Made by a program: the position numbers and the translations under genes
Shown here: positions 33,721-42,050 of the stretch, one piece after another
Layout of the letters: each line of letters opens with the position of its first letter
How positions within the stretch are numbered: position 1 is the stretch's first letter
The notes under the pieces: generated by a model
The model's input: the letters and a program-made list of their open reading frames with translations, nothing else
The model's database searches: none
Told to the model about the DNA's origin: nothing
Assembly (NCBI GenBank): GCA_013204985.1
Contig: JABMLG010000001.1
Span: 1 to 64,000 of the forward strand
Length of the DNA stretch: 64,000 bases
From: Microbacteriaceae bacterium VKM Ac-2855
GTDB taxonomy: Bacteria; Actinomycetota; Actinomycetes; Actinomycetales; Microbacteriaceae
Direction: 5' to 3'

Positions 33721-34318
33721 CGGCTCTACAGAACCCGTGTCGTCGGGCAGCCGACCGCCGTAGGAGTCGACGAGGAACGAGAGGAGTTCGCCCTTGCCCC
33801 GTGTTTCGGTAGCCTCGCCGCGCGCGCAGCGCCGCGCCACCTCCGAGCGCTATCCGGGAAAACGCGTTGCAGCGTTTTCCCGTGCGCGGCCGCACCCGGC
33901 TCTACAGAACCCGTGTCGTCGGGAAGCCGACTGCCGTAGGAGTCGACGAGGAACGAGAGGAGTTCGCCCTTGCCCCGTGTTTCGGTAGCCTCGCCGCGCG
34001 CAGCGCCGCGCCACCTCCGAGCGCTATCCGGGAAAACGCGTTGCAGCGTTTTCCCGTGCGCGGCCGCACCCGGCTCTGCGGAACGCGTGTCGTCGGGCAG
34101 CCGACCGCCGTAGGAGTCGACGAGGAACGAGAGGAGTTCGCCCTTGCCCCGTGTTTCGGTAGCCTCGCCGCGCGCGCAGCGCCGCGCCACCTCCGAGCGC
34201 TATCCGGGAAAACGCGTTGCAGCGTTTTCCCGTGCGCGGCCGCACCCGGCTCTACAGAACCCGTGTCGTCGGGCAGCCGACCGCCGTAGGAGTCGACGAG
34301 GAACGAGGAGACTCCTAC
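33721..34318. repeat. tandem ~176 bp repeat array (three copies plus a partial fourth)
   Basis: Copies begin at 33721, 33897, 34071 and 34247, with periods of 176, 174 and 176 bp. The fourth ends near 34306. Copies differ by a few substitutions (CTACAG/CTGCGG, GGGCAG/GGGAAG) and one GC dinucleotide. Each full copy contains the hairpin GGGAAAACGC-GTTGCA-GCGTTTTCCC (33856-33881, 34030-34055, 34206-34231). The last, partial copy ends in a palindrome, GTAGGAGTC (34286-34294) with GACTCCTAC (34310-34318), which overlaps the stop codon of the AI-2E gene. The 33596-33720 stretch before it is single copy and holds no gene. No open frame in the array looks like a protein. Confidence 0.9.
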
Positions 34319-35400
34319 AACAAACTCTGCCGCGGAACCAGCACCTGCCTGATGATGAGGAGCAGTGCCGCGGCGAACGGGATCGCGACCAGGGCGCCGA
34401 GCGGGCCGAGTAACGATCCGCCGGCGAGGGCCGCGATCACAACGATCGCGCCGGGTACGGCGACCGCCCGGTTCATGATGCGGGGGCTGAGGATGTACGC
34501 CTCGATCTGCATGTAGACGAGGTAGTAGATCGCCGCAGTCAGCGCGGTGGCGGGGGAGGCGAGCAGCAGTTCGCTCAGCACGATGATCGCGGATCCGGTG
34601 ATGGTGCCGACGAGCGGGATCAACGAGAAGAGGAAGGCGACGGCCGCGAAGACCGCCGGCAGCTCGGCGCCGATGAACGACAGGAAGAAGAAGCTGAGCA
34701 GGCCGTTGCACAGTGCGAGGGCGACCTGCCCGGTTACGTATCGACCCACGGACGCCATGATCTGCTCGGCCAGGTCGACGAACCGGTCCCGCTTGGACGC
34801 CGGCACCAGGAGGTAGACCGCGCCTTTGACCGAAGTGAGCGATGCCGTGAAGTACAGGGTGAGGATGAGGATGATCAGCGCGCCGACCAGATTGTTCGCC
34901 ACGGAGAGGCCCACCGCGAGAGCTCCGCTGGCGATCGAGGCGTAGTCGGCGCTCTCCAGGGTCTGGCTGACGTAGTTCAGAACGCCGTCCACGTTCTGCC
35001 GCCCGAATTGCGCGTACAGACCGTCGATCCACTGCTGGGACTGGATCGTCGCCACGAGGTCGGGCACGCGGTTGATGAACTGCGTCGCCTGATCGACGAT
35101 GATCGGCACGACGAGACCGAGTATTCCGGCCACGGCTCCGAGCACGGCGACCAGCACGGTGAGGATCGCAGCCCAACGCGGGAAGCGGCGATGCTCCAGC
35201 CAGGTCACGATGGGGTCGAGGCCGAGCGCGATGAACAGCGCCGCGCCCACGTAGGTCAGGATGGTGGCCAACGAGCTGATCGACTCGATGATCACCAGCC
35301 CGAGCCCGACCCCGAGGGTACCGACCAGCCCGAGCTGGAAGGCGTTGCGGATCTTCACGCGCGGTGCGTCAGGTGGGGGAGTCGGTGCTGGATTCGCCAT
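34315..35400 (-). CDS. AI-2E family transporter
   Basis: A 361-residue membrane protein of the AI-2E transporter (PerM/TqsA) family with about eight helices. Seen are a cytoplasmic N-terminus, GLGLVIIESISSLATILTYVGAALFIALGLDPIV, a long amphipathic middle (DQATQFINRVPDLVATIQSQQWIDG), LPAVFAAVAFLFSLIPLVGTITG with the family P-x-x-G-x pattern, and LSPRIMNRAVAVPGAIVVIAALAGGSLLGPLGALVAIPFAAAL near the end. Members export small molecules or exchange ions; the AI-2 link is only historical. The start ATG overlaps the 3' end of the upstream coiled-coil gene by 32 bp. The stop lies inside the palindrome of the repeat array. Confidence 0.92.
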   Translation of the reverse strand: MANPAPTPPPDAPRVKIRNAFQLGLVGTLGVGLGLVIIESISSLATILTYVGAALFIALGLDPIVTWLEHRRFPRWAAILTVLVAVLGAVAGILGLVVPIIVDQATQFINRVPDLVATIQSQQWIDGLYAQFGRQNVDGVLNYVSQTLESADYASIASGALAVGLSVANNLVGALIILILTLYFTASLTSVKGAVYLLVPASKRDRFVDLAEQIMASVGRYVTGQVALALCNGLLSFFFLSFIGAELPAVFAAVAFLFSLIPLVGTITGSAIIVLSELLLASPATALTAAIYYLVYMQIEAYILSPRIMNRAVAVPGAIVVIAALAGGSLLGPLGALVAIPFAAALLLIIRQVLVPRQSLL

Positions 35401-36775
35401 CGCTCCGGCCGAGCTCGCCGATATGGCCGATGAGGCCGTTCAATCCTTCGACGTAACCTGCGATCGCGTCGCGCTCGACCCGGATCGCGTCGAGGCGGTC
35501 CTCGGAGTCGGAGACCAGTCGCTGCGTGCGCTGCTCCGCTTCGGTGATCATCGCGCGGGCGCGGGCGCGGGAATCGGCGAGCAGCGCATCCGCCTCATTC
35601 TGCGACGAACGTCGCAACTCCGCCGTCTCAGCGAGCACGTCGCTGCGCAGGGCGTCCGCCTCGAGCCGCTTGTCGTTCGCGCGACGGATCGCATCCGCGA
35701 GCTGCAGGTTCGATTCGTCGAGATACTTCTGGGTCTGGGCCACTGCCTCCTGGTGTCTCGCGAGGTAGTCCTTGTCGGCTTCTTCGCGTCGAGCCGCGAG
35801 TTCGACACCGAGGTCGATCCGCGCCTGCTCGATCTCGCGTGCGTGGGCGGCTGCCTCGTCGTGCGCGGCGGTGCGCATCCGCGCGGCGTCGGCCTCCAGG
35901 AGCGCGATGGTATCGATGCGATCGCGCTCGAGCTCGGCACGTTGATCGGCGGAGAATTGCGCGAAGTCGGCTCGGCCCTGCGCGATCTCGCGGGCGAGTT
36001 CGGCGCGGGCTGCGGCGACCTCGGCGTCGACGGTGGCCCGGTCGCGAGCGATCTCGGCCGCGGCGGCGGCGCGCAACTGGGTGAGTTCGGCGTCGGCTTC
36101 GGCTCGGCGCAGCTCGTTCTCGCGGGCGAGGTCTGCTGCGGCGTCTCGTGCCTGCTCCACCTCCCGCGCGGCGACAGCGCGCATCTCAGCCGCTTCGCGC
36201 TCCGCCTCCGAGCGGATCGCGGCGGCCTCGCGCTTGGCGGTGGCCCGGGTCTCGGCCGCCTCGGTCGCGACGGAGCCGCGGATGGCGGCAGCCTCCCGCA
36301 CCGCGTCCTGGGTCAGAACGTCGCGGTCGTCGGCCGCCTTCCCGACCGTCGCATTGGCCTGAGCCGTCGCGTCGTCGATCATCCGCGTCGAGCGCGTTCG
36401 CGCTTCGTCCAGCAGGCGGTCCGCCTCGTCCTTCGCCTCTCGCGAGATGCGCTCGGCCTCATCGCGGATAGCGCGACGTTGCCGGGTGGTGTCGATCTCG
36501 GCCTGCGCGATCAGCCGGTTGGACTGCTCTTCAGCAACGCGCAGCGTGTTCTCCAGCTTCGCCCCGAGTCCGGCGTACGTCGGCGTGCCGGTCTGCTGCA
36601 ACTCGGTGTCGAGTTCTTCGATCCGAGCGTGCAGGCGCTTCACCTCGCGCGCGTTCTCGGCGGACTGGGTGTTCGCGTGGATCAGTTCTCGGCGCAGGCC
36701 TTGAATGGCCTTCTCGACCTCATCGCGGTCGTAGCCGCGGAAAACCTGGGTGAACTCGGCCTCGTCGGTAGCCAC
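35369..36775 (-). CDS. DivIVA-like long coiled-coil protein
   Basis: A 468-residue cytoplasmic protein. The N-terminal FTQVFRGYDRDEVEKAIQGLRRELIHAN is a DivIVA-type membrane-curvature/recruitment module. About 400 residues of heptad-rich Ala/Glu/Arg sequence follow, broken only by TGTPTYAGLGAKL near residue 68-80. This architecture resembles polar or cytoskeletal coiled-coil proteins of actinobacteria (DivIVA, Scy, FilP), but no specific orthologue can be claimed. The start is GTG 36775 with GGAGGAG at 6 nt; the open frame reaches 16 codons further to an ATG that lies just before the ribosome binding site. TAAACT on the reverse strand (36826-36831) is the -10. It is co-transcribed with the AI-2E transporter. 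Confidence 0.85.
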   Translation of the reverse strand: MATDEAEFTQVFRGYDRDEVEKAIQGLRRELIHANTQSAENAREVKRLHARIEELDTELQQTGTPTYAGLGAKLENTLRVAEEQSNRLIAQAEIDTTRQRRAIRDEAERISREAKDEADRLLDEARTRSTRMIDDATAQANATVGKAADDRDVLTQDAVREAAAIRGSVATEAAETRATAKREAAAIRSEAEREAAEMRAVAAREVEQARDAAADLARENELRRAEADAELTQLRAAAAAEIARDRATVDAEVAAARAELAREIAQGRADFAQFSADQRAELERDRIDTIALLEADAARMRTAAHDEAAAHAREIEQARIDLGVELAARREEADKDYLARHQEAVAQTQKYLDESNLQLADAIRRANDKRLEADALRSDVLAETAELRRSSQNEADALLADSRARARAMITEAEQRTQRLVSDSEDRLDAIRVERDAIAGYVEGLNGLIGHIGELGRSDGESSTDSPT

Positions 36776-36825
36776 TGTCGTCTCCTCCGGGATCGTCGGC
36801 GCTCGCGGTCGCGGCACCTGCATGG

Positions 36826-36831
36826 AGTTTA
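36826..36831 (-). promoter_or_regulatory. -10 of the coiled-coil/AI-2E operon
   Basis: TAAACT on the reverse strand sits about 50 nt upstream of GTG 36775 and gives a short leader that holds the GGAGGAG ribosome binding site. Confidence 0.45.
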
Positions 36832-36914
36832 GTCAGCGACGCCTGCGCCACCGGGGAGGCGCGGGCGCCGAGCCGCTCTCGGTGAATGCACTGCGTCGCT
36901 GAGCAGGGATCGGC

Positions 36915-36920
36915 TATCGT
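36915..36920 (+). promoter_or_regulatory. -10 of the DUF8094-like operon
   Basis: TATCGT is followed by a ~90-nt leader in which GTTGCCG and CGGCAAC could close a stem-loop before the GGAGGAG ribosome binding site of the gene at 37015. No clear -35 is seen. Confidence 0.4.
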
Positions 36921-37014
36921 TGAATGTCTTTGTCTGTTGCCGTCGGGTCCCGAATGGCCCCGTGCCGGATGGCCCCGATGCCTGTGATCCCGGCAACACT
37001 GGAGGAGTTTTCGC

Positions 37015-38814
37015 GTGCGGTTCGTCTTGGCCATCGTTGCTACCGTCATAGCGGCGGTCCTGATCGCCCTCGGCCTCGGCCAACGGACGATCTGGGCTCC
37101 GCCCGACACGCTCCGCGTGGAAGCGGCGTTGAGCGGGGACGCCCCCTACGCGGTCATCGACGGTGCGACTCTCGCCGCCCAGGACGGTCGGCAGACCATT
37201 ACCGTGCGCGGTGAGGGCGATCTGGTCGTCGCTTACGGCCGCAGCGCCGATGTGCACGACTGGGTCGGCGCATCCGCGTACGACGAGCTGACCTACTCCG
37301 CCGAGGCACAAAGCCTCACGTCGTCGACCGAGACAGGCACCGCTGTCGAACTGACGGACGACGCCGCCACCGCCAACGACGCGATCGTCGATCCGCGTGG
37401 CTCCGACCTCTGGCTCGATCAATACGAAGGCAACGGCTCGGTCACTCTCACCGTTGACGTGCCGGCAGACATCTCGCTGATCATCGCGACCGACGGCACG
37501 GCACCGGCTGCCTCGGACATCACGGTGACCTGGCCGCTCGATACCGCGACGCCTCTTGCCGGTCCGCTCCTGCTGGGTGGGGCGTTCTTCCTCCTGGTCG
37601 GCCTCGTGCTGTACATCTGGGCGTTCATCCACATGCGTCGTCAGCGGGGCCCGCGCCGCAAGGGCCCTCAAGGAAAGATGCCCAGGCTTCCCCGAGCGCC
37701 CCGCTACCGTCCGACCAGCCAGGCGGCTCTCGGCATCGCGCCGAAGGGTCGGCGTTCAGGGCGCGGATTCGTCGTCGTCCCCGTACTCGCGGTGAGCGCA
37801 GCACTCCTCGCCGGGTGCAGCGCCGACTATTGGCCCGATCTGGCCCAGCCGAGCGCATCCGCGACCGCCACTGCAACACCGACGGCGGGAGCCGCGCCCG
37901 AGGTCGAGGTCGTGCCTCCGGTCGTGACCACAGCCCAGGCGGAGGCGATCGTCGCCCAGGTCTCGCAGGTCGCAGCCGCGGCGGACGCCGCCCGAGATGG
38001 AACACTTCTCGGGGAGCGCTTCCAGGGGGAGGCGTACCAGGAGCGGGTTGTGAACTATCAAGTCGCCGCGGCCGGCGGCACCATCGAGGCTCCCGCAGCG
38101 ATCTCCTCGACACCCCTGAGCGTGATCCTGCCGCAGGCAACCACGACGTGGCCGCGCCTGCTCACCACGGTGGTCGAGAACACGGCGGATTCGTCCGTCG
38201 CGCCGATCGCGCTGGTGCTGCAGCAGGATGCGCCGCGCAGCGACTTCAAGGTCGACTACGCGATCTCCCTCGAAGCGAACGCCCGGATCCCCGACGTGGC
38301 TCCCGCGAGTGTCGGTACCTCGATCATCGCTCCCGACTCGAAGCTGATGAAGCTGGCGCCCGACCAGATCGCGACCGCGTACGGCGATATCCTCGCCAAC
38401 GGCGACGCCAGCCAGTACGCCGCGCTCTTCGATGCGAACGGCGACTCGCTCCGCGGTCAGGTCGGTGTCGACAAGAAGAACACCGACCGAGCGAACCTCC
38501 CGTCGACGGCGAGCATCGAGTTCTCGAACAAGCCGGGGGCGAGCGAGACCGTCGCCCTCGCGACCAACGATTCGGGGGCTCTCGTCGCCGTGAGCCTCGA
38601 CGAGGTGACCACGGTGAAGCCGGTCGCTGAGGGGTCGAGCGTGTCGCCCTCCGGCGTCGTGCAGACGCTTCTCGGCACCGACAAGTCGACCACCGGCATC
38701 GAATCCAGCTACGGTTACCAGTTGCTGTTCTACGTACCACCCGTCGGATCGGAGGAGAAGATCGTGATGCTCGGATGGAGCCAGGGAATCGTCTCGGCGG
38801 TGCAGCTGCCGTGA
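37015..38814 (+). CDS. membrane protein with internal lipobox-like segment
   Basis: A 599-residue protein of unknown function, resembling Microbacteriaceae proteins with a C-terminal DUF8094-like domain. Transmembrane segments lie at about residues 1-22 and 181-207, bracketing an exported beta-rich region. A basic stretch (RRQRGPRRKGPQGK) follows. A third hydrophobic segment, VVVPVLAVSAALLAGCSADY (about 253-271), then reads like a lipoprotein signal with lipobox LLAGC at Cys268. The remaining 330 residues have a Thr/Ala/Pro linker and a soluble domain. It looks like a membrane protein fused to a lipoprotein; ATG at 37678 could start the second part alone. GTG start with GGAGGAG upstream. The next gene overlaps by 4 bp. 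Confidence 0.75.
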   Translation: MRFVLAIVATVIAAVLIALGLGQRTIWAPPDTLRVEAALSGDAPYAVIDGATLAAQDGRQTITVRGEGDLVVAYGRSADVHDWVGASAYDELTYSAEAQSLTSSTETGTAVELTDDAATANDAIVDPRGSDLWLDQYEGNGSVTLTVDVPADISLIIATDGTAPAASDITVTWPLDTATPLAGPLLLGGAFFLLVGLVLYIWAFIHMRRQRGPRRKGPQGKMPRLPRAPRYRPTSQAALGIAPKGRRSGRGFVVVPVLAVSAALLAGCSADYWPDLAQPSASATATATPTAGAAPEVEVVPPVVTTAQAEAIVAQVSQVAAAADAARDGTLLGERFQGEAYQERVVNYQVAAAGGTIEAPAAISSTPLSVILPQATTTWPRLLTTVVENTADSSVAPIALVLQQDAPRSDFKVDYAISLEANARIPDVAPASVGTSIIAPDSKLMKLAPDQIATAYGDILANGDASQYAALFDANGDSLRGQVGVDKKNTDRANLPSTASIEFSNKPGASETVALATNDSGALVAVSLDEVTTVKPVAEGSSVSPSGVVQTLLGTDKSTTGIESSYGYQLLFYVPPVGSEEKIVMLGWSQGIVSAVQLP

Positions 38815-39761
38815 GCAACGTTCCGCCCCTGCCCGGAAACCTCCGCGGCGCAATCGACTTGTCCGGTCTCGTGAACCGGCGCAACGCTCCTGCTCCGGCT
38901 GCACCGTCCGCTGCGGCGCAGGCTCAACCAGCGGCGGCCGATGCCCTGCTGCGCACGGCCAATGATGCAGACATCAACGTCGTCGTCGAATTGTCGAGTC
39001 GGGTACCGGCGATCATCGATCTGCGTGGCGCGTGGTCGGATCAGAGCGTGTCGATGACGGCGCTGCTCGAGAAGGTCGTCCTCAGCTATGCGGGCCGGCT
39101 CGTGCTGGTCGGCGTGGACGCGGAGGCGAACCCGCAGCTCGCCCAGGCGTTCCAGGTGCAGGCCGTCCCGACGGTCGCGGCGATCGTCGCGGGACGCCCT
39201 GTGCCGATGTTCAGCGGACTGATCGCTGAGGACGAGTTGCGGCAGCTATTCGATCAGGTGCTTCAGCTCGCGGCGTCCAACGGCGTCACCGGGACGATCC
39301 CGGTCGACGGCCAGGACGCGGAGCCGGCCGCCCCGGTCGAAGAGCCGCTGCCGCCCCACCACCAGGAGGCCTACGACGCGATCGACCGGGGCGACTACGC
39401 CGCGGCCATCGCGGAGTACAAGACCGCCATCGCTCAGAATCCGCGGGACGAGCTCGCCGTCGCCGGCTTGGCCCAGGTGAGCCTGCTCGATCGACTCTCC
39501 GGCAAGTCTCTCGACGGCATCCGCGCCGCCGCAGCCGCTGCGCCGAGCGATCTCGCCGCACAACTCGACGTCGCCGACCTGGATCTGTCCGGCGGGCACG
39601 TGGAGGATGCGTTCGACCGCCTGCTGACGCTGTTCCCGAAGCTCGACGCCGACGGCAAGGCGACAGTGCGGACGCGATTGCTGGATCTCTTCGAGATCGT
39701 CGGTGTCACGGACCCGCGGGTCGGCAAGGCTCGCGCCCGTCTCACCGGCCTGCTCTACTGA
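38811..39761 (+). CDS. CnoX/YbbN-like thioredoxin-fold TPR co-chaperone
   Basis: A 316-residue cytosolic protein. The thioredoxin fold spans about residues 50-150 (VPAIIDLRGAWSDQSVSMTALLEKVV, VQAVPTVAAIVAGRPV with the cis-Pro). The redox motif is replaced by RGAWSDQS, with no C-x-x-C, so it is not a reductase. The C-terminal 140 residues are TPR-like (HHQEAYDAIDRGDYAAAIAEYKTAIAQNPRDELAVAGLAQ). This pairing matches the CnoX/YbbN family, holdases that hand clients to chaperonin in E. coli. The Cys-less form is common in actinobacteria. The GTG overlaps the previous stop. Confidence 0.9.
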   Translation: MSNVPPLPGNLRGAIDLSGLVNRRNAPAPAAPSAAAQAQPAAADALLRTANDADINVVVELSSRVPAIIDLRGAWSDQSVSMTALLEKVVLSYAGRLVLVGVDAEANPQLAQAFQVQAVPTVAAIVAGRPVPMFSGLIAEDELRQLFDQVLQLAASNGVTGTIPVDGQDAEPAAPVEEPLPPHHQEAYDAIDRGDYAAAIAEYKTAIAQNPRDELAVAGLAQVSLLDRLSGKSLDGIRAAAAAAPSDLAAQLDVADLDLSGGHVEDAFDRLLTLFPKLDADGKATVRTRLLDLFEIVGVTDPRVGKARARLTGLLY

Positions 39762-39774
39762 GTGCCGACGAGTA

Positions 39775-39824
39775 AGGGGGTTGTCACCGCGTTCCGCGGA
39801 AACGGAACGCAGTGACAACCCCCT
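39775..39824. terminator. bidirectional terminator between CnoX-like gene and glgB
   Basis: AGGGGGTTGTCACCGCGTTCCG (39775-39796) pairs with the complementary 22-nt arm at 39803-39824 with one G-U, around CGGAAA. It sits between convergent genes. No long T-tract is present on either side. Confidence 0.75.
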
Positions 39825-39830
39825 CGTCGT

Positions 39831-42050
39831 CTACTTGGTGTACTTGAGGAACAGGGCGCCGAGCGGCGGAAGGATGACGGACGCCGAGGCGGGCCGGCCC
39901 GACCACGGCTCGTCGTGAGCCTCTACGGCACCGAAGTTGCCGACCCCCGAGCCGCCGAACGCGACCGCATCCGTGTTGATCAGCTCTTCCCAGTGGCCCG
40001 CGAACGGCAGCCCGAGACGATAATCGTGAACGGGCACGCCGGTGAAGTTCACGACGACGGCGATGGGGTTGCCCTCGGTGTCCCATCGGAGGAACTGCAG
40101 CACGCCGTGAGCCGCGGAGCCGCCGTCGAGCCACTCGAATCCGCGGGAGTCGTGGTCGAGTTGCCAGAGGGCCGGGTTGTCGCGGTACACCCGGTTCAGG
40201 TGCGCGACCAGGTCGAAGAGTCCGCGGTGGCTCGGCTGATCGAGGATCCACCAGTCGAGGCCCCGTTCCTCGCTCCACTCCGAGTACTGCCCGAACTCGC
40301 TGCCCATGAACAGCAGCTGCTTACCCGGGTGACCCCACATGAAGGCGAGGTACGCGCGCACATTAGCCAGCTGCTGCCAGTGATCGCCCGGCATCTTGGC
40401 GATCAGCGAGCCCTTGCCGTGCACGACCTCGTCGTGGCTGATCGGCAGGATGAAGTTCTCGCTGAACGCGTAGAGGAACGAGAAGGTGATGTCGTTGGTG
40501 TGATAACCGCGATACATCGGATCCTTCTCGATGTAGCGCAGGGTGTCGTTCATCCACCCCATGTTCCACTTCAGGCCGTAGCCGAGACCGCCCGAGACGG
40601 TCGGCTGGGTAACGCCGGGCCAGCTGGTCGACTCCTCGGCGATCATCAGGATGCCGGGGTAGTTCTTGTAGGCCGTCGCGTTCACCTCCTGCAAGAAGCT
40701 GATCGCGTCGAGGTTCTCGCGCCCGCCGTACTGGTTCGGCAGCCACTCGCCCTCTTTGCGCGAGTAGTCGAGATAGAGCATCGAGGCCACGGCGTCCACG
40801 CGCAGGCCGTCGATGTGGAACTCCTCGAGCCAGAACAGCGCATTGGCGACGAGGAAGTTCCGCACCTGGGTGTGCCCGAAATCGAAGACGTACGTGCCCC
40901 AGTCCATCTGTTCGCCGCGGCGCCAGTCGGGGTGCTCGTAGAGCGGCTCTCCGTCGAACCGGGCGAGCGCCCAATCGTCCTTCGGGAAGTGACCGGGCAC
41001 CCAGTCCATGATCACGCCGATGCGCGCCTGGTGCAGGCGATCGATCAGGTACTTCAGGTCATCTGGGCTGCCGAATCGGCTGGTCGAGGCGTAGTACCCG
41101 GTCACCTGGTACCCCCAGGAGCCGCCGAACGGGTGCTCGGCGAGAGGCATGAACTCCACGTGCGTGAAGCCCAATTCATGCACGTACTCGATCAGCTGAT
41201 CAGCGATCTCGCGATAGCTCAGACCGGGTCGCCATGAGCCCAGGTGCATCTCGTAGACCGACATCGGTTGATTGTGCGGATCCGAGGCAGCGCGTGCCTG
41301 CATCCACTCCGTGTCGGACCAGCTGTAGTGCGACTCGGTGACGACGGATGCGGTCGCCGGCGGGATCTCCGCGTAGCGCGCCAGCGGGTCCGACTTACGC
41401 ACCCACTGGCCGTGCCGCGAGAGCAGGTCGAACTTGTAGGTCTGCCCCGGGGTGAGACCGGGAACGAACAGTTCCCAGACTCCGGTCGATCCGAGGTTGC
41501 GCATCGCGTGCCGCTCACCGCCCCACCCGTTGAAGTCACCGACCACTCGCGCGGCCTGCGCGTGCGGTGCCCAGACGGCGAACGTCGTGCCCCACGTGCT
41601 CTCCTCGACCGCGGTGACCTCACGGTGATGCGCTCCCAGCGCCTCCCACAGACGTTCGTGCCGCCCCTCGCCGATCAGGTACAGGTCGAGGTCGCCGACG
41701 GTCTTGGGATAGCGATACGCGTCGTCCTCGAGCCACTCGACACCGTCGTACGTGGCCTCGATCCGGTAGTCGATCTCACCGAGCACGTGGAAGCCCTGCC
41801 AGATGCCGTTGTACACATGCGCGAGTTCGACCCGTGCGCCGCCGGAGAGCACCGCCACGACCTTCTCCGCGAGCGGTCGGAGCGTGCGGATGACCGTGAT
41901 CGGGTCCGCGACGCCTTCGGCCGCGACCACGTGCTGGCCCAGCACCGCGTGAGGGAGGGCATTGCTGCCGGTGGAGATCTGCTGCAGGACCCATTCCGGG
42001 ATCTCGGGGAGAGCGATGGCGGCGTCGCCTTCAGGGATCGTTCCGGTCAT
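39831..42050 (-). CDS. glgB: 1,4-alpha-glucan branching enzyme
   Basis: GlgB moves alpha-1,4 chains to alpha-1,6 branches on glycogen-like glucan. The 739-residue GH13 enzyme has an N1 domain, a CBM48 domain ([22 protein letters not shown]) and the catalytic barrel. Catalytic residues are the nucleophile Asp in [12 protein letters not shown], Glu in LMIAEEST and Asp in [10 protein letters not shown]. The C-terminal beta domain ends GALFLKYTK. Its ATG overlaps the glgE stop (ATGA), so glgE-glgB is a two-gene operon, the usual pairing of the GlgE pathway, in which GlgB branches the product that GlgE extends. Confidence 0.97.
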   Translation of the reverse strand: MTGTIPEGDAAIALPEIPEWVLQQISTGSNALPHAVLGQHVVAAEGVADPITVIRTLRPLAEKVVAVLSGGARVELAHVYNGIWQGFHVLGEIDYRIEATYDGVEWLEDDAYRYPKTVGDLDLYLIGEGRHERLWEALGAHHREVTAVEESTWGTTFAVWAPHAQAARVVGDFNGWGGERHAMRNLGSTGVWELFVPGLTPGQTYKFDLLSRHGQWVRKSDPLARYAEIPPATASVVTESHYSWSDTEWMQARAASDPHNQPMSVYEMHLGSWRPGLSYREIADQLIEYVHELGFTHVEFMPLAEHPFGGSWGYQVTGYYASTSRFGSPDDLKYLIDRLHQARIGVIMDWVPGHFPKDDWALARFDGEPLYEHPDWRRGEQMDWGTYVFDFGHTQVRNFLVANALFWLEEFHIDGLRVDAVASMLYLDYSRKEGEWLPNQYGGRENLDAISFLQEVNATAYKNYPGILMIAEESTSWPGVTQPTVSGGLGYGLKWNMGWMNDTLRYIEKDPMYRGYHTNDITFSFLYAFSENFILPISHDEVVHGKGSLIAKMPGDHWQQLANVRAYLAFMWGHPGKQLLFMGSEFGQYSEWSEERGLDWWILDQPSHRGLFDLVAHLNRVYRDNPALWQLDHDSRGFEWLDGGSAAHGVLQFLRWDTEGNPIAVVVNFTGVPVHDYRLGLPFAGHWEELINTDAVAFGGSGVGNFGAVEAHDEPWSGRPASASVILPPLGALFLKYTK

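Noticed and set aside
33511-34317. Reverse-strand open frames with repeated LLSFLVDSYGGRLPDD-type peptide
   Set aside because: The peptide repeats because the DNA repeats, and its frame changes with the 176/174-bp periods. There is no start signal or known fold.
36776-37014. A small gene in the divergent intergenic region
   Set aside because: Frames are short and the stretch contains the promoters and leaders of both flanking genes.
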